A stretch of 64,000 bases of DNA from Pectobacterium atrosepticum. GTDB lineage: Bacteria; Pseudomonadota; Gammaproteobacteria; Enterobacterales; Enterobacteriaceae. The DNA lies in assembly GCA_019056595.1 (NCBI GenBank), contig CP036163.1:1550001-1614000 (forward strand). The letters are read 5' to 3'. The notes beneath the pieces were generated by a model. The model had not been told where the DNA came from. It worked only from the letters and a program-made list of their open reading frames with translations, and ran no database searches. The translations under genes and the position numbers were made by a program. Shown here piece after piece: positions 43,828 to 55,063 of the stretch; positions within the stretch are counted from its first letter, which is position 1; every line of letters starts with the position of its first letter.

Positions 43828-44343
43828 CTAGATATGTAACTCAGCCAGTTTATCTTTCGGCAACGCCAGATCGTCATTTTGGTTGATCCCGATATCATGA
43901 TCCACAATGTGCTGGGCGATTTCCTGTGCTTCCTCCAGTGAATGCATATCATAGGTGCCGCACTGGTATTCATTCAGCTCAGGGATTTTACGCTGGTCGG
44001 TCACTTTCAGGACGTCAGACATCGCGGCTTTCCAGGAATCTGCAACACGCTGCTCATCCGGCGTACCGATCAGGCTCATGTAGAAACCAGTACGGCATCC
44101 CATCGGAGAAATATCGATAATTTCAACGCCATCACCGTTTAAATGATCCCGCATGAAGCCGGCAAACAGGTGTTCTAGAGTATGAATGCCACGCTCCGGC
44201 ATGACCTCGATGTTCGGACGACAGAAACGCAGGTCAAATACCGTGATATTGTCGCCATGAGGGGTTTTCATGGTTTTAGCAACCCGAACGGCGGGTGCAG
44301 CCATACGAGTGTGGTCAACGGTAAAGCTATCTAGTAACGGCAT
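43828..44343 (-). CDS. luxS: S-ribosylhomocysteine lyase LuxS
   Basis: LuxS cleaves S-ribosylhomocysteine to homocysteine and DPD, the precursor of AI-2. The 171 residues equal the E. coli length. The metal motif HTLEH is at residues 54-58 (His54, His58), and the catalytic Cys lies in [18 protein letters not shown] precedes the ATG. Confidence 0.97.
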   Translation of the reverse strand: MPLLDSFTVDHTRMAAPAVRVAKTMKTPHGDNITVFDLRFCRPNIEVMPERGIHTLEHLFAGFMRDHLNGDGVEIIDISPMGCRTGFYMSLIGTPDEQRVADSWKAAMSDVLKVTDQRKIPELNEYQCGTYDMHSLEEAQEIAQHIVDHDIGINQNDDLALPKDKLAELHI

Positions 44344-44386
44344 AATGCCTCCTCCTCATAGAAAAAATTCATTTTTTCTCGTTTCC

Positions 44387-44416
44387 GGGAAACTTTTCCT
44401 TTTTATGCGAGTCTGA
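44387..44416 (+). promoter_or_regulatory. Sigma-E promoter of micA
   Basis: GGGAAACTT at 44387-44395 and TCTGA at 44412-44416, 16 bases apart, fit the sigma-E pattern GGAACTT and TCTGA. The start site of micA follows about seven bases later. Sigma-E control of micA is established in E. coli and Salmonella. Confidence 0.8.
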
Positions 44417-44422
44417 CTTACT

Positions 44423-44496
44423 GAAAGACGCGCATTTATTATCATCATCCCTATTAGAGATGTTTATTTGGCCACAGTTTCTGTGGCCTTTTCTTT
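44423..44496 (+). ncRNA. micA: Hfq-dependent small RNA MicA
   Basis: Between luxS and gshA on the strand opposite both genes lies a sequence starting GAAAGACGCGCATTTATTAT, almost identical to E. coli MicA, which represses ompA. The 5' seed is conserved, the middle differs (CTATTAGAGATG), and the 3' end is a terminator hairpin GGCCACAG / CTGTGGCC followed by TTTTCTTTTT. Location and promoter both agree. Confidence 0.92.
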
Positions 44497-46065
<1,569 letters not shown>

Positions 46066-46132
46066 TTAAAATGTAATGGTTGTAAGCATAATTGAAACTC
46101 AGCGGCACTCACCAGTTTGCATTGCAATCTGG

Positions 46133-46561
46133 CTAAGACCACCACGCCATACCCTGTAACGTTATACCTGCCAATACGATATATCGCAGCGCTTTTCCAA
46201 TTCCGATAAAAAACGCCGATTTCACCCAGGGCATACGTAACCAACCCGCTAACACGCACAATAAATCGCCTACTACCGGCACCCAACTAAATAACAATGC
46301 AGCGCAGCCATAGCGCTGTAACCAGCGCATGGCCACCTTATGCCCAGCTTGTTGTTTTGGCTGAGGGAGTAAGCGCCCTATAAAAATATTTGTTAACCCG
46401 CCCAGCGTATTTCCTACCGTTGCTACCGCGATCAACAGATAGGGTTTTGCGCTGTCAGCCAGCAATAATGTCACCAGCAGTACTTCCGAACTGCCGGGCA
46501 ACAATGTTGCGCTGAGCAGGCTACTCCAGAAAAGAGAAAAAACGGCCCAGAACTCACTCAC
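46133..46561 (-). CDS. yqaA: DedA/VTT-domain membrane protein YqaA
   Basis: A 142-residue inner membrane protein of the SNARE-associated/VTT superfamily: TLLPGSSEVLLVTLL and GNTLGGLTNIFIGRL are typical. Same length as E. coli YqaA. The start overlaps the yqaB stop by four bases. Probably lipid scramblase-like, by fold only. Confidence 0.9.
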   Translation of the reverse strand: MSEFWAVFSLFWSSLLSATLLPGSSEVLLVTLLLADSAKPYLLIAVATVGNTLGGLTNIFIGRLLPQPKQQAGHKVAMRWLQRYGCAALLFSWVPVVGDLLCVLAGWLRMPWVKSAFFIGIGKALRYIVLAGITLQGMAWWS

Positions 46562-47124
46562 AATGTTCGGACATCAACCACGGCCATATTGGCTCGCTTA
46601 GCGGCTTCAACACCGTAGTCAGCATCTTCAAACACGATACAGTGTTCCGGTGCGACAGAAATCAACGCCGCACAACGCAGAAAAGTATCGGGGAAAGGCT
46701 TATGCTGCGTGACATCATCAGCCCCAACGATCGCATCAAAATAATCATGCAGACCCAAATGCATTAGTAATCTGTCAGCCATACCATGCGTGCTACCCGT
46801 GCCGACCGCCATAGAACGACGCCCGCGATAATGTTTAACAACATCAATCAGCGGTAGTGGTTTCACCGTATCCAGCAGCATTTCCTCAACAATGGCGGTT
46901 TTTTCTGCGGCCAGTTGGTGAGCATCAATATCAGCCTGATGGCTGTCGATAATACGCTGCGCAATACGCCAGGTAGGCGAACCGTTCAATGCGGTCATGG
47001 CACTGGCATCATAACTCATACCATATCGGGCAAGAACCAGATCCCACGCTTTATGGTGCGTCGGCTCTGTATCAAGTAGGGTGCCATCCATATCAAAGAT
47101 CAGCCCTTGATAGCGATCGTACAT
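46558..47124 (-). CDS. yqaB: HAD-family fructose-1-phosphate phosphatase YqaB
   Basis: A 188-residue HAD phosphatase; the catalytic motif is FDMDGTLLDTEPTHHK with nucleophile and acid Asp, motif II is AVGTGST and motif III/IV is VFEDADYGVEAAKRA. E. coli YqaB dephosphorylates fructose 1-phosphate. I chose MYDRYQ as start to match E. coli, preceded by GGAG; an upstream frame of 18 codons is less likely. Confidence 0.92.
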   Translation of the reverse strand: MYDRYQGLIFDMDGTLLDTEPTHHKAWDLVLARYGMSYDASAMTALNGSPTWRIAQRIIDSHQADIDAHQLAAEKTAIVEEMLLDTVKPLPLIDVVKHYRGRRSMAVGTGSTHGMADRLLMHLGLHDYFDAIVGADDVTQHKPFPDTFLRCAALISVAPEHCIVFEDADYGVEAAKRANMAVVDVRTL

Positions 47125-47178
47125 CATGACTCCATGACCACTGAAAAGAGAGCTTACTTTATCGTAAAGTGAAAACAT

Positions 47179-47511
47179 TGTCGCTTACTCAATAACCTTA
47201 TAAAAAACAGGTTATTACCACCATAAGAGTAAAGCCGCCTTCATTTATTCGTAGGTTCAATCTCAATATATAGGCAGGAGAAGAGATAAGAGTTCATGCA
47301 CGAGCGTGCTGAGAAAAATATCGGTCTGAATTGGCAGGGAAGAGAGCAATGTCGCTGTAGCGCTAAAAAGCATGGCAGAGAAGGAGTGGTAAAAAAGATG
47401 GTGCGTCTGAGGGAATTGTCTGATTAAGCATCGTATATGCTTTCGCTTATGCGAAGCTATCTCAGTTAGGAACTAGACAAGAACAGATAATAATTTATTT
47501 ACATCGAAATA
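47179..47511. other. Gene-free stretch between yqaB and the tRNA array
   Basis: No gene or RNA is recognised in this 333-base stretch. It should carry the yqaB promoter and the end of the tRNA transcript. Confidence 0.4.
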
Positions 47512-47600
47512 TGGTGCATCCGGGAGGATTACTCGGCTTAGCCTCGCCCTGCGGGCCGTTGCTAAAGCAACGTTTTCCTTCCTCGTCCTTACAAACCAAG
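47512..47600 (-). ncRNA. RtT-like repeat with duplicated tRNA-Arg 3' end (copy 1)
   Basis: On the minus strand this region ends in AATCCTCCCGGATGCACCA, the last 19 bases of tRNA-Arg including CCA, but the preceding part is not tRNA. It contains the hairpin CGTTGCTTTAGCAACG. This matches the organisation of the RtT repeats of the E. coli tyrT operon, each ending with a copied tRNA 3' end. Named by resemblance. Confidence 0.65.
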
Positions 47601-47647
47601 ACTGTGCATTATAAGAGTAAGGAAAATATTTTTACTATATCAGAATA

Positions 47648-47724
47648 TGGTGCATCCGGGAGGATTCGAACCTCCGACCGCTCGGTTCGTAGCCGAGTAC
47701 TCTATCCAGCTGAGCTACGGATGC
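47648..47724 (-). tRNA. tRNA-Arg (ACG)
   Basis: A 77-base tRNA with CCA, acceptor GCATCCG, anticodon ACG in CTACGAA and T-arm GGTTCGAATCC. Counterpart of one of E. coli argV/Y/Z/Q. Confidence 0.97.
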
Positions 47725-47777
47725 AGAGTGTGGTGCAGAAAAATAAGGGGTGAGCAATTAAACGAGATACTTAAGAA

Positions 47778-47870
47778 TGGTGCATCCGGGAGGATTACTC
47801 GGCTTTCGCCTCGCCATTTGGGCCGTTGCTAAAGCAACGTTTTCCTCCCTTGTTCTTACAAACCAAGAAC
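47778..47870 (-). ncRNA. RtT-like repeat with duplicated tRNA-Arg 3' end (copy 2)
   Basis: Second copy of the unit at 47512-47600, with the same 19-base tRNA-Arg 3' end and the same CGTTGCTTTAGCAACG hairpin, differing by a few bases in the middle. It lies between two tRNA-Arg genes and would be released with them. Confidence 0.65.
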
Positions 47871-47914
47871 ATCGGTTATAAGAGCAAGATAACAACCTTA
47901 TCCATATCAAAATA

Positions 47915-47991
47915 TGGTGCATCCGGGAGGATTCGAACCTCCGACCGCTCGGTTCGTAGCCGAGTACTCTATCCAGCTGAGCTACGGATGC
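47915..47991 (-). tRNA. tRNA-Arg (ACG)
   Basis: Identical to the tRNA-Arg at 47648-47724; 77 bases with CCA and anticodon ACG. Confidence 0.97.
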
Positions 47992-48062
47992 ATTACTAAT
48001 TCTTCATCTACGACAAAACTTGCTTTCACTAACACTACTTGCCTTGCAAAGGCTGTCTTTAA

Positions 48063-48139
48063 TGGTGCATCCGGGAGGATTCGAACCTCCGACCGCTCGG
48101 TTCGTAGCCGAGTACTCTATCCAGCTGAGCTACGGATGC
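48063..48139 (-). tRNA. tRNA-Arg (ACG)
   Basis: Third identical 77-base copy with anticodon ACG, eight bases downstream of tRNA-Ser. Confidence 0.97.
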
Positions 48140-48147
48140 ATATTAAA

Positions 48148-48240
48148 TGGCGGTGAGGGAGGGATTCGAACCCTCGATGCAGCTTTTGACCGCATACTCC
48201 CTTAGCAGGGGAGCGCCTTCAGCCTCTCGGCCACCTCACC
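48148..48240 (-). tRNA. tRNA-Ser (GCT)
   Basis: A 93-base tRNA with a long variable arm and CCA; anticodon GCT in CTGCTAA. First gene of the array, as serV is in E. coli. Confidence 0.97.
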
Positions 48241-48303
48241 TTACATTACCTGTTTCGCTACTAAGTACTTCTTGTTAGTGCTCACCGGTACTGCGTGGCG
48301 CAC

Positions 48304-48331
48304 ATATTACTTTCCCAGACTTATAAGTCAA
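48304..48331 (-). promoter_or_regulatory. Promoter of the tRNA-Ser/Arg array
   Basis: Minus strand TTGACT, 16 bases, TAATAT, followed by GTGCGCC, a GC-rich discriminator typical of stringently controlled tRNA operons. It lies about 60 bases before tRNA-Ser. Confidence 0.75.
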
Positions 48332-48533
48332 ACAATTTTTCCCACCTTGCGCTCGTTTGAGCAATTCGCATCCAAGACGCACACTTTCACAACAAAAAGT
48401 CTGTTTTATCGACAGAAAAACAGGCGGTTACCTTGCGACAAGAAGCGCATAGTAAAAGTAGATGAATCGATAAATGTGTGGGGAAATGCAGGAAATAACA
48501 ATTGCGTCCCGCGAACACGAGACGCATTGTCAA

Positions 48534-48719
48534 TCAATATGACGTCGGTTGAGATTTTTCGGCCTGAATACGCTGATAGATCTCTTCACGGTGGACAGAA
48601 ACCTCTTTAGGCGCATTAACACCAATACGCACCTGGTTGCCTTTCACTCCTAATACGGTAACCGTTACCTCATCGCCGATCATGAGGGTTTCGCCAACTC
48701 GACGAGTCAAAATAAGCAT
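48534..48719 (-). CDS. csrA: Carbon storage regulator CsrA
   Basis: CsrA binds GGA-containing mRNA leaders and controls carbon metabolism, motility and, in soft-rot bacteria, exoenzyme virulence (RsmA). The 61-residue protein starts [18 protein letters not shown] and has the RNA-binding [10 protein letters not shown]. Only the last few residues differ from E. coli. Located between alaS and tRNA-Ser as in E. coli. Confidence 0.97.
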   Translation of the reverse strand: MLILTRRVGETLMIGDEVTVTVLGVKGNQVRIGVNAPKEVSVHREEIYQRIQAEKSQPTSY

Positions 48720-48970
48720 TCTTTGCTCCTTGAAAGATTATAAAGAGTCGGGTCTCTCTGTCTCCCCGCCATTATCCATCATGTGCCGTGAAAACGTAAA
48801 CCTAGACGATGGTATAACCACCATCACACTCCGGTGTCACTACTTGTTAGTTTAGTCGATATCAGTAGCTTGTGCTTTTGTTATCACAACAACAGGACTG
48901 AGCATATAAAGCTTCAGAATATCTGAAGGTAACATACTTTCTATCCTGTTTGCCGGATCCTTTTCCGCAG
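48720..48970 (-). other. alaS-csrA intergenic region
   Basis: No gene is seen. It holds the csrA promoter region and a perfect 7-3-7 inverted repeat CTTCAGA-ATA-TCTGAAG at 48912-48928 of unknown role. Confidence 0.4.
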
Positions 48971-49007
48971 ACAAAAACGCCACAACCAGAAAGTTATGGC
49001 GTTTTGT
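48971..49007 (-). terminator. alaS terminator
   Basis: Stem of AAAACGCCA and TGGCGTTTT with an inner extension (TAACTTTCTGGTTG); followed by T residues on the minus strand, 31 bases after the alaS stop. Confidence 0.85.
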
Positions 49008-49038
49008 TGGATAACGCGAATAAAACGTTATCTATCCT

Positions 49039-51666
49039 TTACAGCTTCGCAGCAACCCAAGATTCAACGCTTGCCAGCGCAGCAGGTAACGCAGATACGT
49101 CTGAGCCACCAGCCTGAGCCATATCTGGACGACCACCACCTTTCCCGCCAACCTGTTGGGCAACAAACCCAACCAGCTCACCGGCTTTTACGCGATCGGT
49201 CAGATCCTTCGTTACACCAGAAATCAAGCTAACTCGGCCTTCTGCCGCCGTTCCGAGAACAATAACAGCAGACCCAAGCTGATTCTTCAGGTCGTCAACC
49301 ATCGTGCGTAGCAGCTTAGGATCCACGTTGTCCAGTTGTGTAACCAGCAACTTCACACCGTTAATCTCTGTTGCCTTACCGGACAGTGACGAGCTTTCCT
49401 GCGCCGCTTGCTGAGCCTTCAACTGCTGAAGCTCTTTCTCCAACGCGCGGGAACGATCCAGAACAGAGCGTACCTTATCCGTCAGGTTGTGACTATCCCC
49501 TTTCAGCAGTTGCGCTATGTCTTGCAAAACGTCGCTCTGACGATGCAACGCGGACAGCGCATTCTCACCCGTGGTCGCTTCAATACGACGCACCCCAGCA
49601 GCAGTACCTGATTCAGAAATGATTTGGAACAGGCCGATATCACCAGTACGACTTGCGTGCGTTCCCCCACAAAGCTCAATGGAGAAATCACCCATCGACA
49701 GAACACGGACATGGTCGTCGTATTTCTCACCAAACAGCGCCATCGCACCTTTTGCTCTCGCATCATCCAGTGCCATGACATCCGTTTGAACGGTAAGGTT
49801 ACGGCGGATTTGTGCGTTGACGATATCTTCAACCTGACGAATCTGTTCTGGCTTCATCGCCTCCGTATGTGAGAAGTCAAAGCGCAGATAGCTATCATTA
49901 ACCAAGGAACCTTTCTGCGCGACATGAACGCCCAGAACCTGACGCAGTGCAGCATGGAGCAAGTGCGTTGCAGAGTGATTCAGACGAATGCGATCGCGGC
50001 GCTGATTATCAACGTTTGCATCGATACTGTCGTTAACACGCAGCGTACCCTGAGTCAGTTTGCCGACGTGGCCAATTGCCTGACCGTATTTCTGGGTATC
50101 CTGAACAGCAAAGCTGACGCCTGCATTTTTCAGTTCACCCTGATCGCCAACTTGACCACCGGATTCACCATAGAACGGTGTTTCGTTCAGAATCACTACC
50201 GCTTCGTCACCTGCCGCAATCTGATCAACCGCGTTTCCATTATGATAAAGCGCAATGACTTTCGCTTGCTGCTGCGTTTTTTCATAGCCGCAGAATGGCG
50301 TGTTTTCATCCACACGAATGAGGCTGTTGTAATCCACACCAAATCCGCTGGCATCACGCGCGCGCTGGCGCTGAGCCGTCATCGCAGCTTCAAAGCCTTC
50401 TTCATCGACTTTCAGGCCACGCTCGCGGCAAACGTCCGCAGTGAGGTCGACAGGGAAACCATAGGTGTCATACAGGCGGAAGGCAGTTTCACCATCCAGC
50501 GTATTCCCTTTCAGGTTTTTAATTTCTTCGTCTAACAGAGACAAACCACGTTCAAGCGTGCGAGCAAACTGCTCTTCTTCCATCTTCAGCGCCTGCTCAA
50601 CCACAGACTGCTGCTTTTTTAACTCTTCAGCCGCTGGGCCCATGACTTCAATCAGCGGCGCGACCAGTTTGTAGAAGAAAGCATCCGTAGCGCCCAACAT
50701 ATTACCGTGACGCGCTGCGCGGCGAATAATACGGCGCAGAACATAACCGCGGTTTTCATTAGATGGCATCACACCATCCGAGATCAGGAACGCGCAAGAA
50801 CGAATATGGTCGGCGATAACGCGCAACGATTTATTGGTTAAATCCGTCGTACCGACTGCTTTCGCTACCGCATCAATCAGCGTTTTGAACAAATCAATGT
50901 CATAGTTTGAATTGACGTGCTGCAACACGGCAGAAACGCGTTCCAATCCCATGCCGGTATCGACGGAAGGCTTCGGCAGCGGCAGCATTGTGCCATCAAC
51001 CTGACGGTTGAACTGCATGAACACCAGGTTCCAAATTTCGATATAGCGATCGCCGTCTTCATCAGGACTTCCCGGCGGGCCACCCGCGATGTGCTCACCG
51101 TGATCGAAGAAAATTTCGGTACAAGGACCACACGGCCCCGTTTCGCCCATCTGCCAGAAGTTATCAGAGGCGTAAGGTCCGCCTTTGTTATCACCAATAC
51201 GAATAATTCTTTCGCGCGGTACGCCAACTTCATCAGCCCAAATACCGTAAGCTTCATCATCCGTTGCGTATACCGTTACCCACAGCTTTTCTTTTGGCAG
51301 ATTGAACCACTGAGGAGAGGTCAGCAATTCCCACGCATAGCGAATTGCATCATGCTTGAAGTAGTCACCGAAGCTGAAGTTACCCAGCATTTCAAAGAAG
51401 GTGTGGTGGCGTGCGGTATAACCTACGTTTTCCAGGTCATTATGCTTACCACCGGCACGCACACAGCGCTGTGAGGTTGTCGCTCGGACATAGCTGCGTT
51501 TATCCAGCCCGAGGAACACGTCTTTGAACTGATTCATACCCGCATTGGTGAATAACAATGTCGGATCGTTGTTCGGCACCAGAGAGCTGCTATCAACAAC
51601 CTGGTGTCCCTTACTGTGGAAAAAATCGAGAAACGCTTGACGGATCTCAGCGGTGCTCTTGCTCAT
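49039..51666 (-). CDS. alaS: Alanyl-tRNA synthetase
   Basis: AlaS charges tRNA-Ala. The 875-residue protein (E. coli 876) has the class II catalytic core at the N-terminus ([27 protein letters not shown]), an editing domain with zinc-binding [11 protein letters not shown] and [13 protein letters not shown], and a C-terminal C-Ala domain with [15 protein letters not shown]. Downstream of recX and upstream of csrA, as in E. coli. Confidence 0.97.
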   Translation of the reverse strand: MSKSTAEIRQAFLDFFHSKGHQVVDSSSLVPNNDPTLLFTNAGMNQFKDVFLGLDKRSYVRATTSQRCVRAGGKHNDLENVGYTARHHTFFEMLGNFSFGDYFKHDAIRYAWELLTSPQWFNLPKEKLWVTVYATDDEAYGIWADEVGVPRERIIRIGDNKGGPYASDNFWQMGETGPCGPCTEIFFDHGEHIAGGPPGSPDEDGDRYIEIWNLVFMQFNRQVDGTMLPLPKPSVDTGMGLERVSAVLQHVNSNYDIDLFKTLIDAVAKAVGTTDLTNKSLRVIADHIRSCAFLISDGVMPSNENRGYVLRRIIRRAARHGNMLGATDAFFYKLVAPLIEVMGPAAEELKKQQSVVEQALKMEEEQFARTLERGLSLLDEEIKNLKGNTLDGETAFRLYDTYGFPVDLTADVCRERGLKVDEEGFEAAMTAQRQRARDASGFGVDYNSLIRVDENTPFCGYEKTQQQAKVIALYHNGNAVDQIAAGDEAVVILNETPFYGESGGQVGDQGELKNAGVSFAVQDTQKYGQAIGHVGKLTQGTLRVNDSIDANVDNQRRDRIRLNHSATHLLHAALRQVLGVHVAQKGSLVNDSYLRFDFSHTEAMKPEQIRQVEDIVNAQIRRNLTVQTDVMALDDARAKGAMALFGEKYDDHVRVLSMGDFSIELCGGTHASRTGDIGLFQIISESGTAAGVRRIEATTGENALSALHRQSDVLQDIAQLLKGDSHNLTDKVRSVLDRSRALEKELQQLKAQQAAQESSSLSGKATEINGVKLLVTQLDNVDPKLLRTMVDDLKNQLGSAVIVLGTAAEGRVSLISGVTKDLTDRVKAGELVGFVAQQVGGKGGGRPDMAQAGGSDVSALPAALASVESWVAAKL

Positions 51667-51803
51667 AATTGTCCTGGAATCAAGCTAGAAGAACAGATCG
51701 CGGGCAAGGTTAGTCCAGCATGCTGACATTACCGAGCAACTCACGAACAAAAAGTGGGAATAAGATAAATTTTCTTCGATGGGAAGTAAAATCCCGTGTG
51801 CGT

Positions 51804-52292
51804 TCAATCTGAAAAATTCGTATAAATTGACTGGATTTCTTCATGAAAGAAACCACGATAGAGCAGATATCGCTGATGTTTGACTTTGTCTTTCCATTCA
51901 TCGGACAGAGGATGCCCGAATTTCCGTTCCACAACCGATTTCGCCAGCATGCACCAGTCGATATCACTCTCGTTCAATGCCGTGGTTAACGTTGCCTTAT
52001 CGATTCCTTTCTGGCTTAGCTCCATTCTGATCCGTTGGACACCGTAACCTTTGCGGCTCCGGCTACTGATATAGCGGCGAGCATAGCGCGCATCATCCAG
52101 CCAACCGTGTTCTTTGCAGTAAGCAATCGCCGCTTCCACATCTTCTGCCGCAGCTTGGGCTATGGCTTCGTCTGCTTCACTTTCCGTACCTTCTGACTTA
52201 TATAAATACGCCGCACATTTGCGGCGTATTTCGACTTCACTATAATCGCGAACAGAAAGCACATTCATCGCATAGTGTAATGGTTTATTCAT
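51804..52292 (-). CDS. recX: RecA regulator RecX
   Basis: RecX caps and disassembles RecA filaments. The 162-residue protein is built from three-helix repeats, with LSVRDYSEVEIRRKC and DDARYARRYISSRSRKGYGVQRIRMEL. It lies 45 bases after recA, the usual arrangement, and is probably expressed by readthrough of recA. Confidence 0.94.
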   Translation of the reverse strand: MNKPLHYAMNVLSVRDYSEVEIRRKCAAYLYKSEGTESEADEAIAQAAAEDVEAAIAYCKEHGWLDDARYARRYISSRSRKGYGVQRIRMELSQKGIDKATLTTALNESDIDWCMLAKSVVERKFGHPLSDEWKDKVKHQRYLLYRGFFHEEIQSIYTNFSD

Positions 52293-52337
52293 CCATCTAT
52301 CCGCTGAAGTGCTCTGTTAGAGATAATTCAGCCACTA

Positions 52338-53411
52338 TTAAAACTCTTCTTTACCTTCGCCAGCGAGTTCATCCTCGTCATGGCTATTTCCCGCAGCAGC
52401 CGGCTTCAACTCATTGCCTTTATGCAGCAGCATTTCGCGCAATTTCTTATCCAGTTCAGCAGAAATCGTCGGATTCTCTTTCAGGAAATTACAGGCATTC
52501 GCTTTACCCTGACCGATCTTGTCGCCGTTATAGCTATACCAGGCACCCGCTTTTTCGATCAGCTTGTGTTTCACACCCAGATCAACCAGCTCACCGTGGA
52601 TATTGATGCCTTCGCCGTACAAAATTTGGAATTCAGCCTGCTTGAACGGTGCTGCCACTTTATTCTTCACAACTTTAACGCGGGTTTCGCTACCGACGAC
52701 TTCTTCGCCTTCCTTGATAGCGCCAGTACGACGAATATCCAAACGAACAGAGGCATAAAACTTCAGTGCGTTACCGCCGGTAGTGGTTTCAGGGTTACCA
52801 AACATCACACCAATTTTCATACGGATCTGGTTGATGAAGATCAGCAGCGTATTAGCTTGCTTCAGGTTACCCGCCAATTTACGCATAGCCTGGCTCATCA
52901 TACGTGCAGCCAGCCCCATGTGAGAGTCACCAATTTCGCCTTCAATTTCAGCTTTTGGCGTCAGCGCTGCAACGGAGTCGACGATAATAACGTCAACAGC
53001 ACCAGAGCGCGTTAGTGCATCACAAATCTCCAACGCCTGCTCGCCGGTATCCGGCTGCGAACACAGCAGATTATCAATATCTACACCAAGTTTTTTCGCA
53101 TAAATAGGGTCCAACGCATGTTCAGCATCGATAAACGCACAGGTTTTGCCTTCGCGCTGAGCAGCAGCAATCACCTGTAAGGTCAGCGTGGTTTTACCAG
53201 AGGATTCTGGGCCATAAATCTCAACGATGCGGCCCATAGGTAAACCGCCGGCACCTAAAGCAATATCAAGGGACAAAGAACCAGTAGAAATGGTTTCAAC
53301 ATCCATTGAGCGATCTTCGCCCAACCGCATGATAGAACCTTTACCAAATTGCTTTTCGATTTGGCCCAGTGCTGCCGCAAGTGCCTTTTGTTTGTTCTCA
53401 TCAATAGCCAT
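52338..53411 (-). CDS. recA: Recombinase RecA
   Basis: RecA performs strand exchange and triggers LexA self-cleavage. The start at 53411 gives [17 protein letters not shown] and 357 residues. Walker A is GPESSGKTT near residue 66, Walker B is [14 protein letters not shown], and the MAW motif is in [17 protein letters not shown]. The tail is acidic ([13 protein letters not shown]). A LexA box lies upstream. Confidence 0.98.
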   Translation of the reverse strand: MAIDENKQKALAAALGQIEKQFGKGSIMRLGEDRSMDVETISTGSLSLDIALGAGGLPMGRIVEIYGPESSGKTTLTLQVIAAAQREGKTCAFIDAEHALDPIYAKKLGVDIDNLLCSQPDTGEQALEICDALTRSGAVDVIIVDSVAALTPKAEIEGEIGDSHMGLAARMMSQAMRKLAGNLKQANTLLIFINQIRMKIGVMFGNPETTTGGNALKFYASVRLDIRRTGAIKEGEEVVGSETRVKVVKNKVAAPFKQAEFQILYGEGINIHGELVDLGVKHKLIEKAGAWYSYNGDKIGQGKANACNFLKENPTISAELDKKLREMLLHKGNELKPAAAGNSHDEDELAGEGKEEF

Positions 53412-53494
53412 TTCTGCTCCTGTCATGCGGCGTAAAGTTACTGTCTCTACGCGGCGGCTTAATCATGAATTGCTGAATAATTACTGACATTATA

Positions 53495-53510
53495 CTGTAT
53501 ACACATACAG
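53495..53510 (-). promoter_or_regulatory. LexA operator (SOS box) of recA
   Basis: CTGTATACACATACAG fits the LexA consensus CTG-N10-CAG with an alternating TA-rich core. It lies about 85 bases before the recA start. Confidence 0.93.
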
Positions 53511-53518
53511 CATCAAGG

Positions 53519-54013
53519 TTATTTTTTCAAAAACACGTCGAGCAGCGTTTGCAGCGCAAAATGGACCGATTGCAGACGTACCGCGTTTCGGTCTCCGCTA
53601 AATCGCATTGTCCGGGCGAATGCCCCACCCTGCTTGTCGGTGAAGCCAAACCACACCGTGCCGACAGGTTTCTCTTCAGTCCCCCCGTCTGGCCCAGCGA
53701 CGCCGCTGATCGATATAGCAAAATCGGCATGCGCGGCCTGCAAAGCCCCTGCGGCCATCTCATTGACGACATATTCACTCACTGCGCCATGTCGTTCCAA
53801 TGTATCTGCGCTAACATTTACCAGACGCTGTTTGGCCAGATTGCTGTACGTCACAAAGCCATAGTCAAACCAGCCAGAGCTCCCCGCAACATCGGTAATA
53901 GACTTAGCCAGCCAGCCTCCAGTACAGGATTCTGCACACGTCAACGTGGCACCACGAGCTTTCAGTTTCTCGCCCACCAAAGCACTCAACCGTAGAATGT
54001 CAGCTTCCGTCAT
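53519..54013 (-). CDS. pncC: Nicotinamide-nucleotide amidase
   Basis: PncC deamidates nicotinamide mononucleotide to NaMN. The 164-residue protein is the CinA C-terminal domain alone: CAESCTGGWLAKSITDVAGSSGWF at the N-terminus and ISGVAGPDGGTEEKPVGTVWFG. It precedes recA as in E. coli, but mltB, which lies before it there, is absent. Confidence 0.94.
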   Translation of the reverse strand: MTEADILRLSALVGEKLKARGATLTCAESCTGGWLAKSITDVAGSSGWFDYGFVTYSNLAKQRLVNVSADTLERHGAVSEYVVNEMAAGALQAAHADFAISISGVAGPDGGTEEKPVGTVWFGFTDKQGGAFARTMRFSGDRNAVRLQSVHFALQTLLDVFLKK

Positions 54014-54248
54014 TGCCGCCCCATCTTAATCAAGGATTGTTTGGTCAGGGTAACACTTTTCCCCGAAAAAGACGCCCCGCTGCACGGTATGCGAGGCGCA
54101 TAGCAAAGGCGATGAAAAAGGAATGAAAAGCGAGGGAAAACTGTATAAAACACCGTCGAATAATCAGGAAAAAAACAGCTCTATTTTAATAGATTAAGGT
54201 TCGACGGGAATACTGAAGGATTGGAGGCGTTAATAATGATAGTATAAT

Positions 54249-54584
54249 TTACATACAACCGGCACAACTGGTGCATCGCCAGTCCTGCTTATTTATAACC
54301 TGAAAAAAAAATCTAAAATAACACTCTTCAATAGGGACGTTGTTCTCTTCAAAACTATCGGCAAGCCAGTCGATATTTCCAAGAATCCAATCATCCTCAT
54401 CTAATCCGTCTCGGTAGGTTTCATCATCAGGATCAATGACAGAGTAGATCCCCATTGTTCCCATATGATTTTCTTTATATTTTTCCGGCAACATGAAATC
54501 TGTTTCGTTATAAGATATTAGCCAATGGCCGTGGCAAAGCAGGTTACCATTGCGGCTCCACTTGGCAACAAATGGGTTATTCAT
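54249..54584 (-). CDS. Uncharacterised AT-rich orphan gene
   Basis: A 111-residue acidic protein that I do not recognise. AGGA lies seven bases before the chosen ATG; a frame extension of six codons is possible. It has many Asp/Glu (VIDPDDETYRDGLDEDDW), no signal peptide or membrane segment, and ends with a Cys cluster (CTSCAGC). Base composition is richer in A and T than the flanks. The small acidic character is compatible with an immunity-type or phage-derived protein, but that is speculation. Confidence 0.6.
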   Translation of the reverse strand: MNNPFVAKWSRNGNLLCHGHWLISYNETDFMLPEKYKENHMGTMGIYSVIDPDDETYRDGLDEDDWILGNIDWLADSFEENNVPIEECYFRFFFQVINKQDWRCTSCAGCM

Positions 54585-55063
54585 CTTTATTCCTACCAGC
54601 ATAAAAGCTGGCTATAAACCTATCACGGCATATCTATAAAGTAAATCATCCACAATCAGAACGTTATTTATAGCCCAGAACATATGGATAAATCGCTATT
54701 ACATCTTAATAGGTACAAATCTATTAACGATAAATTGACCAATATCAATTCGCATAAAAATAAAATACCTAAACAGGGAAGTACAAATAAAAAAGCCCAC
54801 TAAAAATAGTGGGCGGGGTACTGCTATTATCATTATGTAAAAACCCTGGTGTTTTGCGGCACTTCATTCGGCTTTTGTCTGATACTTACAGTACCGAACG
54901 AACATTAACGCAACATTAGGCGTGTAAAAATTCTGACTATTGCTGCGATAGCCTGTGCCGACACTATCGTCACCCTCTCCAACTTTGCTTCGCTGGTCAA
55001 TATCGGTCAGAATGGCGTATATATGCCCATTAAGGGGTAACAATCCAGTTTGGAGGATGACGG
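54585..55063. other. Gene-poor stretch with an orphan minus-strand terminator
   Basis: No gene is evident in these 479 bases. The left half is AT-rich. The only clear element is the terminator at 54790-54813. The ribosome site GGAGG of the next gene is at its right end. Confidence 0.45.
54790..54813 (-). terminator. Orphan intrinsic terminator, minus strand
   Basis: Stem GCCCAC / GTGGGC around an AT-rich loop that can extend the stem; the minus strand continues as six T residues. No minus-strand gene lies immediately upstream (to the right), so it could end an unannotated small RNA. Confidence 0.78.

Noticed and set aside
44381-44393. The palindrome GTTTCCGGGAAAC as an operator for luxS
   Set aside because: It coincides with the -35 region of the micA sigma-E promoter, which explains part of the sequence; no independent evidence for an operator.
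47512-47600. A truncated tRNA-Arg pseudogene
   Set aside because: Only the last 19 bases are tRNA, and the same unit recurs at 47778 with a conserved non-tRNA part, so a repeat unit is a better explanation than two independent truncations.
47511-48205. Repeated short frames starting MVHPGGFEPPTARF
   Set aside because: They are translations of the antisense strand of the tRNA-Arg and tRNA-Ser genes.
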